In this document: positions 53,974 to 62,440 of the stretch, piece after piece
Layout of the letters: every line of letters begins with the position of its first letter
Numbering within the stretch: position 1 is the first letter of the stretch
Assembly (NCBI RefSeq): GCF_026241255.1
Contig: NZ_JAPHNC010000003.1
Coordinates: forward strand, 62,001-126,000
Origin: Helicobacter sp. MIT 21-1697
Lineage (GTDB): Bacteria; Campylobacterota; Campylobacteria; Campylobacterales; Helicobacteraceae
Direction of reading: 5' to 3'
Length of the DNA stretch: 64,000 nt
The notes under the pieces: model-generated
What the model saw: only the letters and a program-made list of their open reading frames with translations
What the model was told of the DNA's origin: nothing
Database searches by the model: none
Program-made: the position numbers and the translations under genes

Positions 53974-55657
53974 AAGCCTCATAATTGGCATCTTTGCTCT
54001 TGTGATAGCACTGATTTTAGGTGTGGTGCTTGTAATAAAGGATAGCAGCGAGCTTATAAGCGCAAAAGAAGCAGAGAATCTATTTTTAAACGAGAAAATT
54101 ACAGATATTTCGTGCGATGACGAGTATGTATATTTTAATGCAAATACAAAACATTATAAAGTATATGCTAGTAGCCTCTCTCCTCGTATATGGAGTTGGA
54201 ATTTTCCTGTGATAGCAAAAAAAGCACATTTTTTAAATGATACTTTGGGCGAAATTGGCATTATGATTCTTGTGCTTTTGGGCTTGGCAGTGTTATTTCA
54301 GGTTATGCGACTTATATTTTTCAAATCACTCCCAACACCTAGCGGAACAAAAAAATCAGAAGTTCCACGCGAGAGAGAATCTCCCCTTTTGGAATCCACA
54401 TCGTATTCTGCTATTCCTTATGTGCCTATGACAAGCATAGTGCGCTTTAAAGATGTGGCGGGAATTAGTGAGGTAAAAGAAGAGTTATTAGAAATTATTG
54501 ATTATCTTAAGAATCCTAAACACTATCAAGAATTAGGCATATCACTTCCTAAAGGTGTGCTTTTAGTAGGTCCTCCGGGCGTAGGTAAGACAATGATAGC
54601 TAAAGCAGTGGCTGGTGAGGCTGGCGTGCCGTTTTTTTATCAAAGTGGCTCAAGTTTTGTGCAAATTTATGTTGGTATGGGTGCTAAACGCGTAAGGGAA
54701 CTCTTTATGAGAGCTAAAGCAAAATCACCGAGTATTATTTTTATTGATGAGATTGATGCAGTAGGTAAGGCACGAGGAAACACGCGCAGTGATGAGCGTG
54801 AAGCAACGCTTAATCAACTCTTAACAGAAATGGACGGCTTTGAAGATTCTAGTGGCGTTATTGTTATTGCTGCGACAAATAAAATTGAAGTGCTTGATGA
54901 AGCATTATTGCGAAGTGGGCGCTTTGATAGGCGCATTTATGTAGATCTTCCTAATTTAAGTGAAAGAGAGCATATCTTGCAACTTTATTTAAGTGATAAA
55001 AAACACGACCTTGATGTAAATGAAATTGCGCGTCTGTGTGTGGGATTTAGTGGGGCAGCCCTTGCTTCACTTGTCAATGAAAGTGCCCTTAATGCACTGC
55101 GGCGCAAATCAAAGCTCATACAAAAAGAAGATATTTTGGCTACTAAAGATAAGGTGCTTGTAGGCAAGAAAAAGGCATTATCTCTCAGTGAAAATGAAAA
55201 AGAGATTCTTGCACTTTATCAATCAGCAAAGGCATTAAGCGCATATTGGCTTGAAGTGGATTTTGATAAAATTGGGCTTGTGAGTGAAAGTTTTAGGCAA
55301 ATTGATAAAGAGCTTGTGAGCAAGCAGGAACTAATGAGTAAAATCAAAGTTGCATTATCGGGCAATATCGCCGTGGAGATGATATATCAGCAGACTTTTA
55401 GCAATGCCAAAGACGATATTTTACACGCTAAAGAAATTGCCACACAAATGTGTGAGCAATATGGTATGGCACAGCGACTTTTAAGCGATAGTAGCGATGT
55501 AGCTTATATTTTAGATGAGGCAAAAAAGGAAATGCAAGATTTTATTACAAATTCTAAGCCTACGCTTTTAAAAATTGCTCAATCATTGCTGACGCGTGAG
55601 CGTTTAAATAAAGAGGAAATCAAAGAAATCTTTGAGAGTGTGCATGAACTCTCCTAG
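53960..55657 (+). CDS. FtsH-like AAA protein lacking the protease motif
   Basis: A 565-residue membrane AAA protein: membrane segments at about 6-26 and 97-118 flank a small periplasmic part, then AAA motifs Walker A GPPGVGKT (204-211), Walker B IIFIDEID (259-266) and SRH LRSGRFDRRI follow. In FtsH the zinc motif HEAGH comes next; here the aligned residues are YQSAK (420-424). The later Asp ligand region (NAKDDILHAKEIATQM) is retained. It is probably an unfoldase or chaperone without its own peptidase. This neighbourhood (mtaB upstream) is shared with H. pylori. Confidence 0.85.
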   Translation: MAKSKSLIIGIFALVIALILGVVLVIKDSSELISAKEAENLFLNEKITDISCDDEYVYFNANTKHYKVYASSLSPRIWSWNFPVIAKKAHFLNDTLGEIGIMILVLLGLAVLFQVMRLIFFKSLPTPSGTKKSEVPRERESPLLESTSYSAIPYVPMTSIVRFKDVAGISEVKEELLEIIDYLKNPKHYQELGISLPKGVLLVGPPGVGKTMIAKAVAGEAGVPFFYQSGSSFVQIYVGMGAKRVRELFMRAKAKSPSIIFIDEIDAVGKARGNTRSDEREATLNQLLTEMDGFEDSSGVIVIAATNKIEVLDEALLRSGRFDRRIYVDLPNLSEREHILQLYLSDKKHDLDVNEIARLCVGFSGAALASLVNESALNALRRKSKLIQKEDILATKDKVLVGKKKALSLSENEKEILALYQSAKALSAYWLEVDFDKIGLVSESFRQIDKELVSKQELMSKIKVALSGNIAVEMIYQQTFSNAKDDILHAKEIATQMCEQYGMAQRLLSDSSDVAYILDEAKKEMQDFITNSKPTLLKIAQSLLTRERLNKEEIKEIFESVHELS

Positions 55658-56021
55658 TGAAAATCTCATAGCACACGCGGTATTTGATGAGATTTTAAGC
55701 CGTTATGCTAGAAATCCTTATGTTGTTGTGGGCTATGGCAAGGGTGGGCTATGGCAAGAAAAACCATTACTTAGCACAAAATGCGCAATTAAAAAGGCAT
55801 TGGAAATGATACGTTCTCGCCAAAGACTGCACAATCTCGTGCTTTTTGCTCCTCTTATACACTCTCTCAAAGATTTAGCATTTTTGCATACACAGGGCAT
55901 AATGCTTGATATTTATGTGGGACAAAACGATGAGAATGCATCAGTGATTTTAGATTCTTGTGCTGCCTTTGGCGTGGTGAGATTCTATAAGAATATTTCT
56001 TTTTGTGATTGCGTGAAATAA
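55644..56021 (+). CDS. Hypothetical protein downstream of the ftsH-like gene
   Basis: A protein of about 125 residues starting with ATG at 55644, overlapping the ftsH-like gene by 14 bases (in a different frame). It is cytoplasmic, with alternating strands and helices: VVVGYGKGGLWQEK, HNLVLFAPLIHSL and ILDSCAAFGVVRFYKN. No family was recognised. The overlap suggests translation coupled to the ftsH-like gene. Confidence 0.65.
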   Translation: MNSPSENLIAHAVFDEILSRYARNPYVVVGYGKGGLWQEKPLLSTKCAIKKALEMIRSRQRLHNLVLFAPLIHSLKDLAFLHTQGIMLDIYVGQNDENASVILDSCAAFGVVRFYKNISFCDCVK

Positions 56022-56116
56022 AATACTTATTACGAGCATTTGAGGATATTGTGTGTAATCAATAGTGCGAAATTTGAATCTATATTGTGTTACAAAATGT
56101 AATCCTATGGTGCATC

Positions 56117-56830
56117 TCATTTCATTTTTATATGTATGTGAGTGAAAAAATAGTGCGTGATGATGAGCATTTGTAATGGCATAAGGAAAAAATTAAGAAA
56201 TGGCACAAAACTAGGCAAATAGGCGAGTAGAGCATAGGAGTGGTTTTTGAGGCGATAAGTTTGATTGAGATTCTCAAACTGCACTTTATCCATACAAGAG
56301 CTGCCAATATCATAAAACATATTGCTTTTAAAAAACAAATATCCGAGCACCAAAAGTGCTATAAAGCCAAGAGTTGAGCCTAAAAGAGGAATAAAATAAA
56401 GCAAGAAGCTTAATATAAATAAAGGCACAAAGATACAAAGGTTTTTAAAAAACTCACCCAAGCACTCTCCCAGTGTGCCAAAGCCTGATTGAGGGATATG
56501 AGGAAAATCTTTTTTGCGCACAAAAGAAACAATCAAAGGTGTATAAAAAATAGAGAAAAAGACATTTGTCAGCAATATCATTAGCACAAGCCACAAGCCA
56601 AGCAGTGTATATACGATGAGTGCGAGGACAATATTAAGTATGTTTCCTAGAAATTTTACGCTCATAAGCCACTCTGGCATAAGTCCAAGTGTCCAATTAT
56701 ACAGCTCTTGTCCATAATAATATATGACACTTCCCCATAAAAGAAGCCCCAATATCGCGGGGACAAAAGTAATAAGTAAGATTTTTAAAGAAAAAAAATC
56801 TTTAATGCTTTTATTTAGAATATGCAACAT
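56117..56830 (-). CDS. EI24/CysZ-like membrane protein
   Basis: A 237-residue protein with six or seven membrane segments, resembling the EI24/CysZ family: N-terminal KSIKDFFSLKILLITFVPAI, the middle loop VSFVRKKDFPHI and the late NHSYALLAYLPSFVPFLNFFLMPL. CysZ members help sulfate uptake, but this role is not shown here. It follows flgK by 18 bases in the same direction and may be part of the flagellar transcript. Confidence 0.7.
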   Translation of the reverse strand: MLHILNKSIKDFFSLKILLITFVPAILGLLLWGSVIYYYGQELYNWTLGLMPEWLMSVKFLGNILNIVLALIVYTLLGLWLVLMILLTNVFFSIFYTPLIVSFVRKKDFPHIPQSGFGTLGECLGEFFKNLCIFVPLFILSFLLYFIPLLGSTLGFIALLVLGYLFFKSNMFYDIGSSCMDKVQFENLNQTYRLKNHSYALLAYLPSFVPFLNFFLMPLQMLIITHYFFTHIHIKMK

Positions 56831-56848
56831 AATTGAGTATCTCGGAAG

Positions 56849-58669
56849 TTATTGCTTAATGCCAAGTAGGGTTTCTATCATTCTATCAATAGTCGTAATG
56901 ACTTTGGCATTTGCTGCATAACCACCTTGAAATTTAATGAGATTCACCATTTCTTCATCAAGGCTCACTTGCGAAATCGCTAAATGTTCCTTTTTGACAG
57001 CAGAAAGCACAGCGTCTTTTGTTTCTTTTGTCCGTTGTGTAGCTTCAGTTTGATTAGCTACGCGTCCAGCGAGGAACTGAAAATACTCGGGGATTCTCAT
57101 TTGTTTTTTTTCATATTTATTAATATAGAAATCTACATCATCATATTGAAGCTGCTGCATCATATTTGCGACTTCAAAATTTCCATTCACAGGCGTGAGC
57201 CAAGGGCGTATGAGTGTGGCATCTTTGATATATTCTTGATTGAGGGCGATATTATGTGCATCATCTCCATTAAAAAATTTATTCAAACCAAATGCACCTG
57301 TGAAATTGCTACCCTTATCTTGAATAGCTATATACAAGCCTTGGGAGGGATTTTTTGCGAGGATATTAAATTCTCTTGCGCCATTATCATAGTATGCACG
57401 AAAATAATCATCAACATCGTTGAGAGCGTTATTATCTTTATTATCATCAGTATTTTCATTAATCGCTCTGACTACATCATTCATTGTCGTGATTCTATCA
57501 ATATTAATTGTTTTACGCGCGATTTCTTCTCCCTGTGTGCTATATACTACAATATCAAAGCTCCCTTCTTTAATATTATAATTGCTATCTACCAAAGCAT
57601 TTAAACTCCATACATCAAGTTTATCGCTACGAATTTGTGTCGCTGCACTTTGAGAGTAGATAGCATTTGTCGCTTCAATAAACCCTTTTGCAAAAATATC
57701 AAGGTGATTGATATAATCTTGAATCTTTCCTATGCGTGTGCCCCCAGCTCCTGAGTTGTAAAGACTAATAAGAGAGCCAGCTTTGCCTTGAACAACCTTA
57801 TCGGTAATTTCAACGGTTTTAAAATCATCACCTTGAAAATATACGCGATTAAGATTGAGATGATTATCGTCTTTTTTAAGCACGAGTGGGTGGAACATCG
57901 CGCCATCTACGATATTGAATCCAAAAGCAATATTTAATACATATTCATCATCAAAGTCTGCTAATTTGGGGTGAATAGAAGCATTAGAATCAAGATGATT
58001 CTTAAAAACATTTGCTCCTATAAGCGTTTGAAGATTATATTCAAGTTCATCGCGCCTATCGCGTAATTCGTTGGCTTGTTTGAGTTCGCGTTGGTCTTCC
58101 ATTTCTTTGAGTTTGCCATTAATATGTGCGATTTCTTTTGCAATGCGATTGACTTCATTAATTGTTACTTCAAGCTCTTCGCTTGCCTTTTGTTGTAATC
58201 TCACGAGGCGAGAGCGAGTATCTTGGATATTGGTGGTAAGTACTTGGGCATTTTTGGCTAAAACTTGTTTTTGGGCTGGGTCAGTGGAGTTTTTAGACAA
58301 ATCTTTCCACGCATTAAAGTATTCTTCTAAATCATTATAAATTCCTACGCCATCAACTTCTGGGAAAAAGGCTGATGCCTCACGCAAAGTTGTAAAATGT
58401 GTATCATAGTATTGTGCTTCTTCAGCCGCTTTGCGATAGCGATTAAACACAAATTCATCGTGGATTCTTTGTATAGTTTCAATGCTCACGCCTCTACCAA
58501 GATTATAGTCTTGATAATAAAGAGGACGTTCAGGGCGCACAAGCACGCGTTGTCGGCTATAAAATTCATCACTTGCATTTGAAATGTTATTGCCTGTTAC
58601 ATCAACCATTAGTTGATGAGCTTGTAGTCCTGTGTAGGAAGTATTAAGTGAGGAGAGAATGCCACCCAT
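56849..58669 (-). CDS. flgK: Flagellar hook-associated protein FlgK
   Basis: Forms the hook-filament junction (HAP1). The 606-residue protein has the FlgK start ILSSLNTSYTGLQAHQLMVDVTGNNISN and the C-terminal NLIKFQGGYAANAKVITTIDRMIETLL, the two interlocking helical ends of axial flagellar proteins. The central part is variable. It is secreted by the flagellar export system and has no classic signal peptide. It lies in the flgM-flgN-like-flgK order. Confidence 0.95.
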   Translation of the reverse strand: MGGILSSLNTSYTGLQAHQLMVDVTGNNISNASDEFYSRQRVLVRPERPLYYQDYNLGRGVSIETIQRIHDEFVFNRYRKAAEEAQYYDTHFTTLREASAFFPEVDGVGIYNDLEEYFNAWKDLSKNSTDPAQKQVLAKNAQVLTTNIQDTRSRLVRLQQKASEELEVTINEVNRIAKEIAHINGKLKEMEDQRELKQANELRDRRDELEYNLQTLIGANVFKNHLDSNASIHPKLADFDDEYVLNIAFGFNIVDGAMFHPLVLKKDDNHLNLNRVYFQGDDFKTVEITDKVVQGKAGSLISLYNSGAGGTRIGKIQDYINHLDIFAKGFIEATNAIYSQSAATQIRSDKLDVWSLNALVDSNYNIKEGSFDIVVYSTQGEEIARKTINIDRITTMNDVVRAINENTDDNKDNNALNDVDDYFRAYYDNGAREFNILAKNPSQGLYIAIQDKGSNFTGAFGLNKFFNGDDAHNIALNQEYIKDATLIRPWLTPVNGNFEVANMMQQLQYDDVDFYINKYEKKQMRIPEYFQFLAGRVANQTEATQRTKETKDAVLSAVKKEHLAISQVSLDEEMVNLIKFQGGYAANAKVITTIDRMIETLLGIKQ

Positions 58670-58677
58670 ATATTTTC

Positions 58678-59103
58678 CTAAGCTTGAGTTTTAAGCAAAT
58701 GGCTTTGAGGTCGGTGATGTTCATAGCCATCATTTTCGTGGGGTATTACTCTTTGGATAAGCGAATTATAAAATTCTGATACAGCAAAGGCACTACGTGC
58801 GTAGTTGGTATTGAGAATCTTGAGCTCTTCAAGGGTATTTCGCATATCATCAAGGAGACTACTTGCTTTTTCATCAAGAATTTCTTTTAATGTTTTATGT
58901 GGATTTTTATCACATAAGATGAGCATTTCGCGATGAAGAAGAGATTTTTTGGTTTCAAACTCTTTGACAAGTTCATCTTTTTGCTGGATTCTATCAAAAA
59001 TTGCTTGATGATTGGCAATCTGTATATCAGCATTATCAAGTTTGGTAAGTTCTATGAGTGTTTTTAAGTCACTAATAGCACCATTAATGTAAGTATGTAA
59101 CAT
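58678..59103 (-). CDS. FlgN-like flagellar export chaperone
   Basis: A 141-residue helical protein directly upstream of flgK, in the place and size of the FlgN-type chaperone for FlgK and FlgL. It has coiled-coil-like helices (ISDLKTLIELTKLDNADIQ and NTLEELKILNTNYARSAFA). The sequence is weakly conserved and the assignment rests mainly on position and fold pattern; H. pylori carries an orthologue at the same position. Confidence 0.72.
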   Translation of the reverse strand: MLHTYINGAISDLKTLIELTKLDNADIQIANHQAIFDRIQQKDELVKEFETKKSLLHREMLILCDKNPHKTLKEILDEKASSLLDDMRNTLEELKILNTNYARSAFAVSEFYNSLIQRVIPHENDGYEHHRPQSHLLKTQA

Positions 59104-59122
59104 AACCTAATCCTAGAAATCC

Positions 59123-59163
59123 CATTGGCATTAAAGATTATCAAAACGTCCAAAATGCCAATG
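59123..59163 (-). promoter_or_regulatory. Stem-loop in the leader of the flgN-like gene
   Basis: CATTGGCATT (59123-59132) and AATGCCAATG (59154-59163) are perfect 10-base inverted arms with a 21-base loop. On the transcript the loop holds a GGA, and two more GGA triplets lie between the stem and the start codon, a pattern of CsrA binding sites. It could instead be a processing signal or terminator; no T-run follows. Confidence 0.45.
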
Positions 59164-59171
59164 TAAAATTT

Positions 59172-59384
59172 TTATAGGTTAAGCAAATTTGATGCCATTT
59201 TTTCAGAAGTTTGTTGCAAATCTATTTTGTATTCCCCATTTTTAATTTGCTCTTTAATTTGTTCAGCTTTTGAGAGTTGGGTTTGCTCTTTTTCTTTTAC
59301 TTCATTGTTTTCATTTTGCTTTGCAAGCACATCTCTATTGAGCATATTTGCGACTTTAACGCTTGTATTTACACCATTTACCAT
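59172..59384 (-). CDS. flgM: Anti-sigma-28 factor FlgM
   Basis: Binds and silences sigma-28 (FliA) until the hook is complete. The 70-residue protein has a polar, disordered N-terminal part and the conserved C-terminal helices (SKAEQIKEQIKNGEYKIDLQ, ending SEKMASNLLNL). The start is the ATG at 59384, with AAGGAG five bases upstream; a GTG at 59390 is an alternative. A sigma-28-type promoter lies about 35 bases upstream. Confidence 0.9.
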   Translation of the reverse strand: MVNGVNTSVKVANMLNRDVLAKQNENNEVKEKEQTQLSKAEQIKEQIKNGEYKIDLQQTSEKMASNLLNL

Positions 59385-59418
59385 AGACACTCCTTCTTAA
59401 AGTGATTTATTGCTAACT

Positions 59419-59444
59419 AAATCGGATTAAATTTAAAAAATTTA
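59419..59444 (-). promoter_or_regulatory. Sigma-28 promoter of flgM
   Basis: On the minus strand TAAATTTT (59437-59444) and TCCGATTT (ending 59419) are separated by about 10 bases, matching the sigma-28 layout with the Campylobacter/Helicobacter CGATWT -10 core. It lies about 35 bases before the flgM start. Confidence 0.6.
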
Positions 59445-59476
59445 ATAGATTTAGCACCATTTTATCCTTAAAATTA

Positions 59477-59665
59477 TCATTTAACATATCCTTGCAATTC
59501 TTGCTTAAAATCTTTAAGCGTTGCCGTTCCTTTAGAGCCACCTCCAGTAAAGAGCGGTTTGTTCGCATCAACGCGATATGTCCAAATCCCAAGCAAAAGC
59601 ATAGCATATAAAAAGAGAATAAAGCTAAGCGTAGGAAATAGCCAATTTTTCAAACCTGTGCTCAT
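59477..59665 (-). CDS. Small membrane protein
   Basis: A 62-residue protein with one membrane segment (about residues 8-29, WLFPTLSFILFLYAMLLLGIW) and a soluble C-terminal half rich in Gly and Lys. It has a clear RBS (AAGGAG) eight bases before the ATG. No family was recognised. The flgM promoter lies just downstream of it on the same strand, so it is not part of the flagellar unit. Confidence 0.6.
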   Translation of the reverse strand: MSTGLKNWLFPTLSFILFLYAMLLLGIWTYRVDANKPLFTGGGSKGTATLKDFKQELQGYVK

Positions 59666-59814
59666 AATTTTAACTCCTTAAAGATTTTAATTGTTTTGGT
59701 GAATGCAAAAATAATACCAATTTAGAGATAAAACGACATTTTAACATTTTTATTAAAATTTTTATATTAGAATCCTGCAATTTTAGCATTTTTAAGATTT
59801 CGGTAAGGTATTTG

Positions 59815-61017
59815 ATGAAGAAGATATTTGTATTTATAAGTGTGTGCAGTTTTTGTTTTGGTGCTGTTGTCCATAACCAAACTTGGGAGAGCGGCTACAC
59901 ACTTTTTGCATTTTTTCAAAAATATAATATCCCTACAAGTGTATATTATAATCTACCGCCTAAAGATAAGGAACTCACATCAGAAGTATATGCGGGCGTT
60001 ACTTATTATACCCTCTTAGGAGATGATGGTGGGTTGATTCAGGCTCTTATTCCCATAGGTGATGGTATGCAGATTCATATATTCAAGCGCGATGGCGTAT
60101 ATATACTAGACTTTACGCCTATGATTTATTTTGAACAAGAGCAGACTATTAGTCTTTCTATTCAAAAATCGCCTTATCAGGATTTGCTTGAGATGACAAA
60201 TGATAGGGGATTAGTTGGTGAGTTTTTAAATGCTTACAAAAATAGTGTGAATTTTCATAGTATTTTAAAAAATGATAGATTGGCTGTGATTTATGACCGA
60301 AAGTATCGCTTAGGTAAGCCTCTTAAAAATGCAAGCATTAAGGCGGCTGTGGTGGAGATAAATAAAAAACCTCATTATATTTTTAGATTTAAAAATGGAC
60401 GCTATTACAATAAAGATGGCAAAGAGATTCAAGGATTCTTACTTCAAACTCCGGTAGCTGGAGCAAGGATAAGCTCCAAATTTTCTCTTGGGCGCAAACA
60501 TCCTATACTTGGCACGATTCGCCCACATTATGCAGTTGATTATGCAGCTCCAAAAGGCACTCCTATCGCCGCTGCTGCTGATGGTGTAGTGATTTTTGCA
60601 GGTAAAAGAGGTGGATATGGCAATCTTATTGAGATTCGTCACGAAAATAATCTCAAAACACTTTATGCACATATGAGTTCATTTGTTACAGGTATGAGAA
60701 CAGGCAAAAGAGTGAAAAGAGGACAAATGATTGGACGCGTAGGTTCTACGGGATTAAGCACTGGACCACATTTGCATTTTGGACTTTATCGTAACAATGT
60801 GCCTATTAATCCTCTCTCTAATGTCAAGGCTGTAAGCAAGGAGCTAAAAGATAAGGAAAAGCAAGATTTTGATGCCCTCAAGGAGCATTTTATGCCCTAT
60901 CTTCAAGAGGCTTTAAATAAAAATGCAAATACTATTACGCCAAATGAGAATCTGAATTTACCCGATACACTCTCAAGTATGAGTAATCCTTATAAGCCAA
61001 TTATTTATGAATCCTAA
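59815..61017 (+). CDS. csd3: M23 peptidoglycan endopeptidase Csd3
   Basis: Periplasmic D,D-endo/carboxypeptidase that trims peptidoglycan and sets the helical cell shape in H. pylori. The 400-residue protein has a signal peptide (ending FCFGA) and two domains before the M23 catalytic part (about 210-345) with HYAVDYAAPKGTP (zinc His and Asp), YAHMSS and GPHLHFGLY (zinc HXH). It overlaps the next gene by 11 bases. The ATG at 59815 is preferred to a TTG at 59812. Confidence 0.93.
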   Translation: MKKIFVFISVCSFCFGAVVHNQTWESGYTLFAFFQKYNIPTSVYYNLPPKDKELTSEVYAGVTYYTLLGDDGGLIQALIPIGDGMQIHIFKRDGVYILDFTPMIYFEQEQTISLSIQKSPYQDLLEMTNDRGLVGEFLNAYKNSVNFHSILKNDRLAVIYDRKYRLGKPLKNASIKAAVVEINKKPHYIFRFKNGRYYNKDGKEIQGFLLQTPVAGARISSKFSLGRKHPILGTIRPHYAVDYAAPKGTPIAAAADGVVIFAGKRGGYGNLIEIRHENNLKTLYAHMSSFVTGMRTGKRVKRGQMIGRVGSTGLSTGPHLHFGLYRNNVPINPLSNVKAVSKELKDKEKQDFDALKEHFMPYLQEALNKNANTITPNENLNLPDTLSSMSNPYKPIIYES

Positions 61018-61696
61018 AGCTATTACTTCACCTTGTTCGTGCATTAGCGATGTGAGTTTTTGTGAATGTGTCGATTCGCCTTATGTGAAACCACAACGTA
61101 TGCTTTATTGCGAAAATGGTGTGAAACGTTCGTGGGATTTTATCCAAAGCCTAGATTCGGTAGCAATTGTGCTTTATCATAAGCAAGAAGATAGCTTACT
61201 TTTTGTAAAACAATTTCGTCCCCCAGTATTTGCACGCACACTTAATAAACAAGCGCATTTGATACAATCTCATTTAGATTCTTATATATCACAAGGTATA
61301 GGCTATACTTATGAGTTATGTGCCGGATTGACAGACAAGGTGGGCAAAAGTTTAGAACAAATTGCGCAAGAGGAGGTGCAGGAGGAATGCGGCTATAAGG
61401 TGCGCTCTTTACGGCAAATTGCCACATTTGCTACCGCAGTAGGACATAGTGGTGCAACACAAACGCTTTTTTATGCAGCTATAACCGAAGAAGATAGGAT
61501 AAATGCAGGAGGTGGCGTTGATGGCGAAGTGATAGAATCTGTATTGATTAAAGTGGGTGAGTTGAAAGCATTTCTTGATGATGAGAGTAAAATAAAAACA
61601 CCCGGATTAGGTTTTGGTGTCCTATGGTTTTTGGATCATTATGAGAGATTAAAAGATGAAAATATGATTTACAAGGGAAGAGAATGCGAATATTAG
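61007..61696 (+). CDS. NUDIX hydrolase
   Basis: A 229-residue NUDIX enzyme. The box reads GLTDKVGKSLEQIAQEEVQEECG, matching G-x5-E-x7-REUxEExGU apart from an Ala-Gln in place of the usual Arg. The context KQFRPP and the ADP-sugar-type layout favour an ADP-ribose or nucleoside-diphosphate-sugar pyrophosphatase. It overlaps csd3 by 11 bases and pgbA by 13, the same order as in H. pylori. Confidence 0.9.
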   Translation: MNPKAITSPCSCISDVSFCECVDSPYVKPQRMLYCENGVKRSWDFIQSLDSVAIVLYHKQEDSLLFVKQFRPPVFARTLNKQAHLIQSHLDSYISQGIGYTYELCAGLTDKVGKSLEQIAQEEVQEECGYKVRSLRQIATFATAVGHSGATQTLFYAAITEEDRINAGGGVDGEVIESVLIKVGELKAFLDDESKIKTPGLGFGVLWFLDHYERLKDENMIYKGRECEY

Positions 61697-62424
61697 TAGG
61701 ATTAATTTGTGCAGTAATGCTTCAAGCCATTGATACTCTGCCAAAAAACGTGGAAATTGATGAGGTAAGCTCAAATACGCTATCTTTTCGTGCAGGACAT
61801 TTAAAAGTCGGGCAAAGTGGTATTGTGCTCACTCATAATCAAGGTTATAATATTATTATTGCCAGTGCTGTTATTAAAAGCATTAAAAATGGCACAGCTT
61901 ATGCAAACTATAAACCTTTTGATAGTATTTCACAAAAATATCTTCCTACACCTCAAGCTACTCCCAAACAAGGGGATAAAATGATTTTTGGTAGTTTTTA
62001 TAACAAATCAATTGCTATTGCTCCAGACCAAGAAAGTTATAATAAAATTCTCTCCCTTGCACCCAATACAAGCTTTTCTCATATTGATTTATTAGGTGCA
62101 TTTTTGGCAAAAGATGGCATTAATGACCCAAAACCTAAGCATCTAATACAATTTTGCAATGTGTATAGCATAGGATTATTATATATTCTTGCTTCTAATG
62201 GTGTCAATGTGCTTGATTGCCAGAGTTTTAGTATCCTTGAGGTATTGCCTTTTGATAAACCGCAACTTGAAAACACACAAGCACCATTTTTTTCGCGTAT
62301 TGTAAATATAGACACAGGCTCTCTTGCAAGCAAGCTACGTTCAAAAAAATCGCGTCAATACTTTCCTTATTATGACAATTTATTGCGCCAAAGCCTTAAA
62401 TCATTTGAGAATCTTAAAAACTAA
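61684..62424 (+). CDS. pgbA: PgbA-like surface protein, short form without Lys-rich tail
   Basis: A 246-residue exported protein with a short signal peptide (MRILVGLICAVMLQA). It corresponds by position and N-terminal sequence to H. pylori plasminogen-binding protein PgbA, which is about 450 residues with a long Lys-rich repeat end. Here the protein stops after the N-terminal domain, so the plasminogen-binding part is missing and the last residues are not Lys. Function is therefore unclear. Confidence 0.75.
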   Translation: MRILVGLICAVMLQAIDTLPKNVEIDEVSSNTLSFRAGHLKVGQSGIVLTHNQGYNIIIASAVIKSIKNGTAYANYKPFDSISQKYLPTPQATPKQGDKMIFGSFYNKSIAIAPDQESYNKILSLAPNTSFSHIDLLGAFLAKDGINDPKPKHLIQFCNVYSIGLLYILASNGVNVLDCQSFSILEVLPFDKPQLENTQAPFFSRIVNIDTGSLASKLRSKKSRQYFPYYDNLLRQSLKSFENLKN

Positions 62425-62440
62425 GGAGAAAGGAGTAAAT

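Noticed and set aside
59104-59171. Sigma-54 promoter before the flgN-like/flgK genes
   Set aside because: H. pylori flgK is sigma-54 linked, so GG-N10-GC was sought here on the minus strand, but no acceptable match was found.
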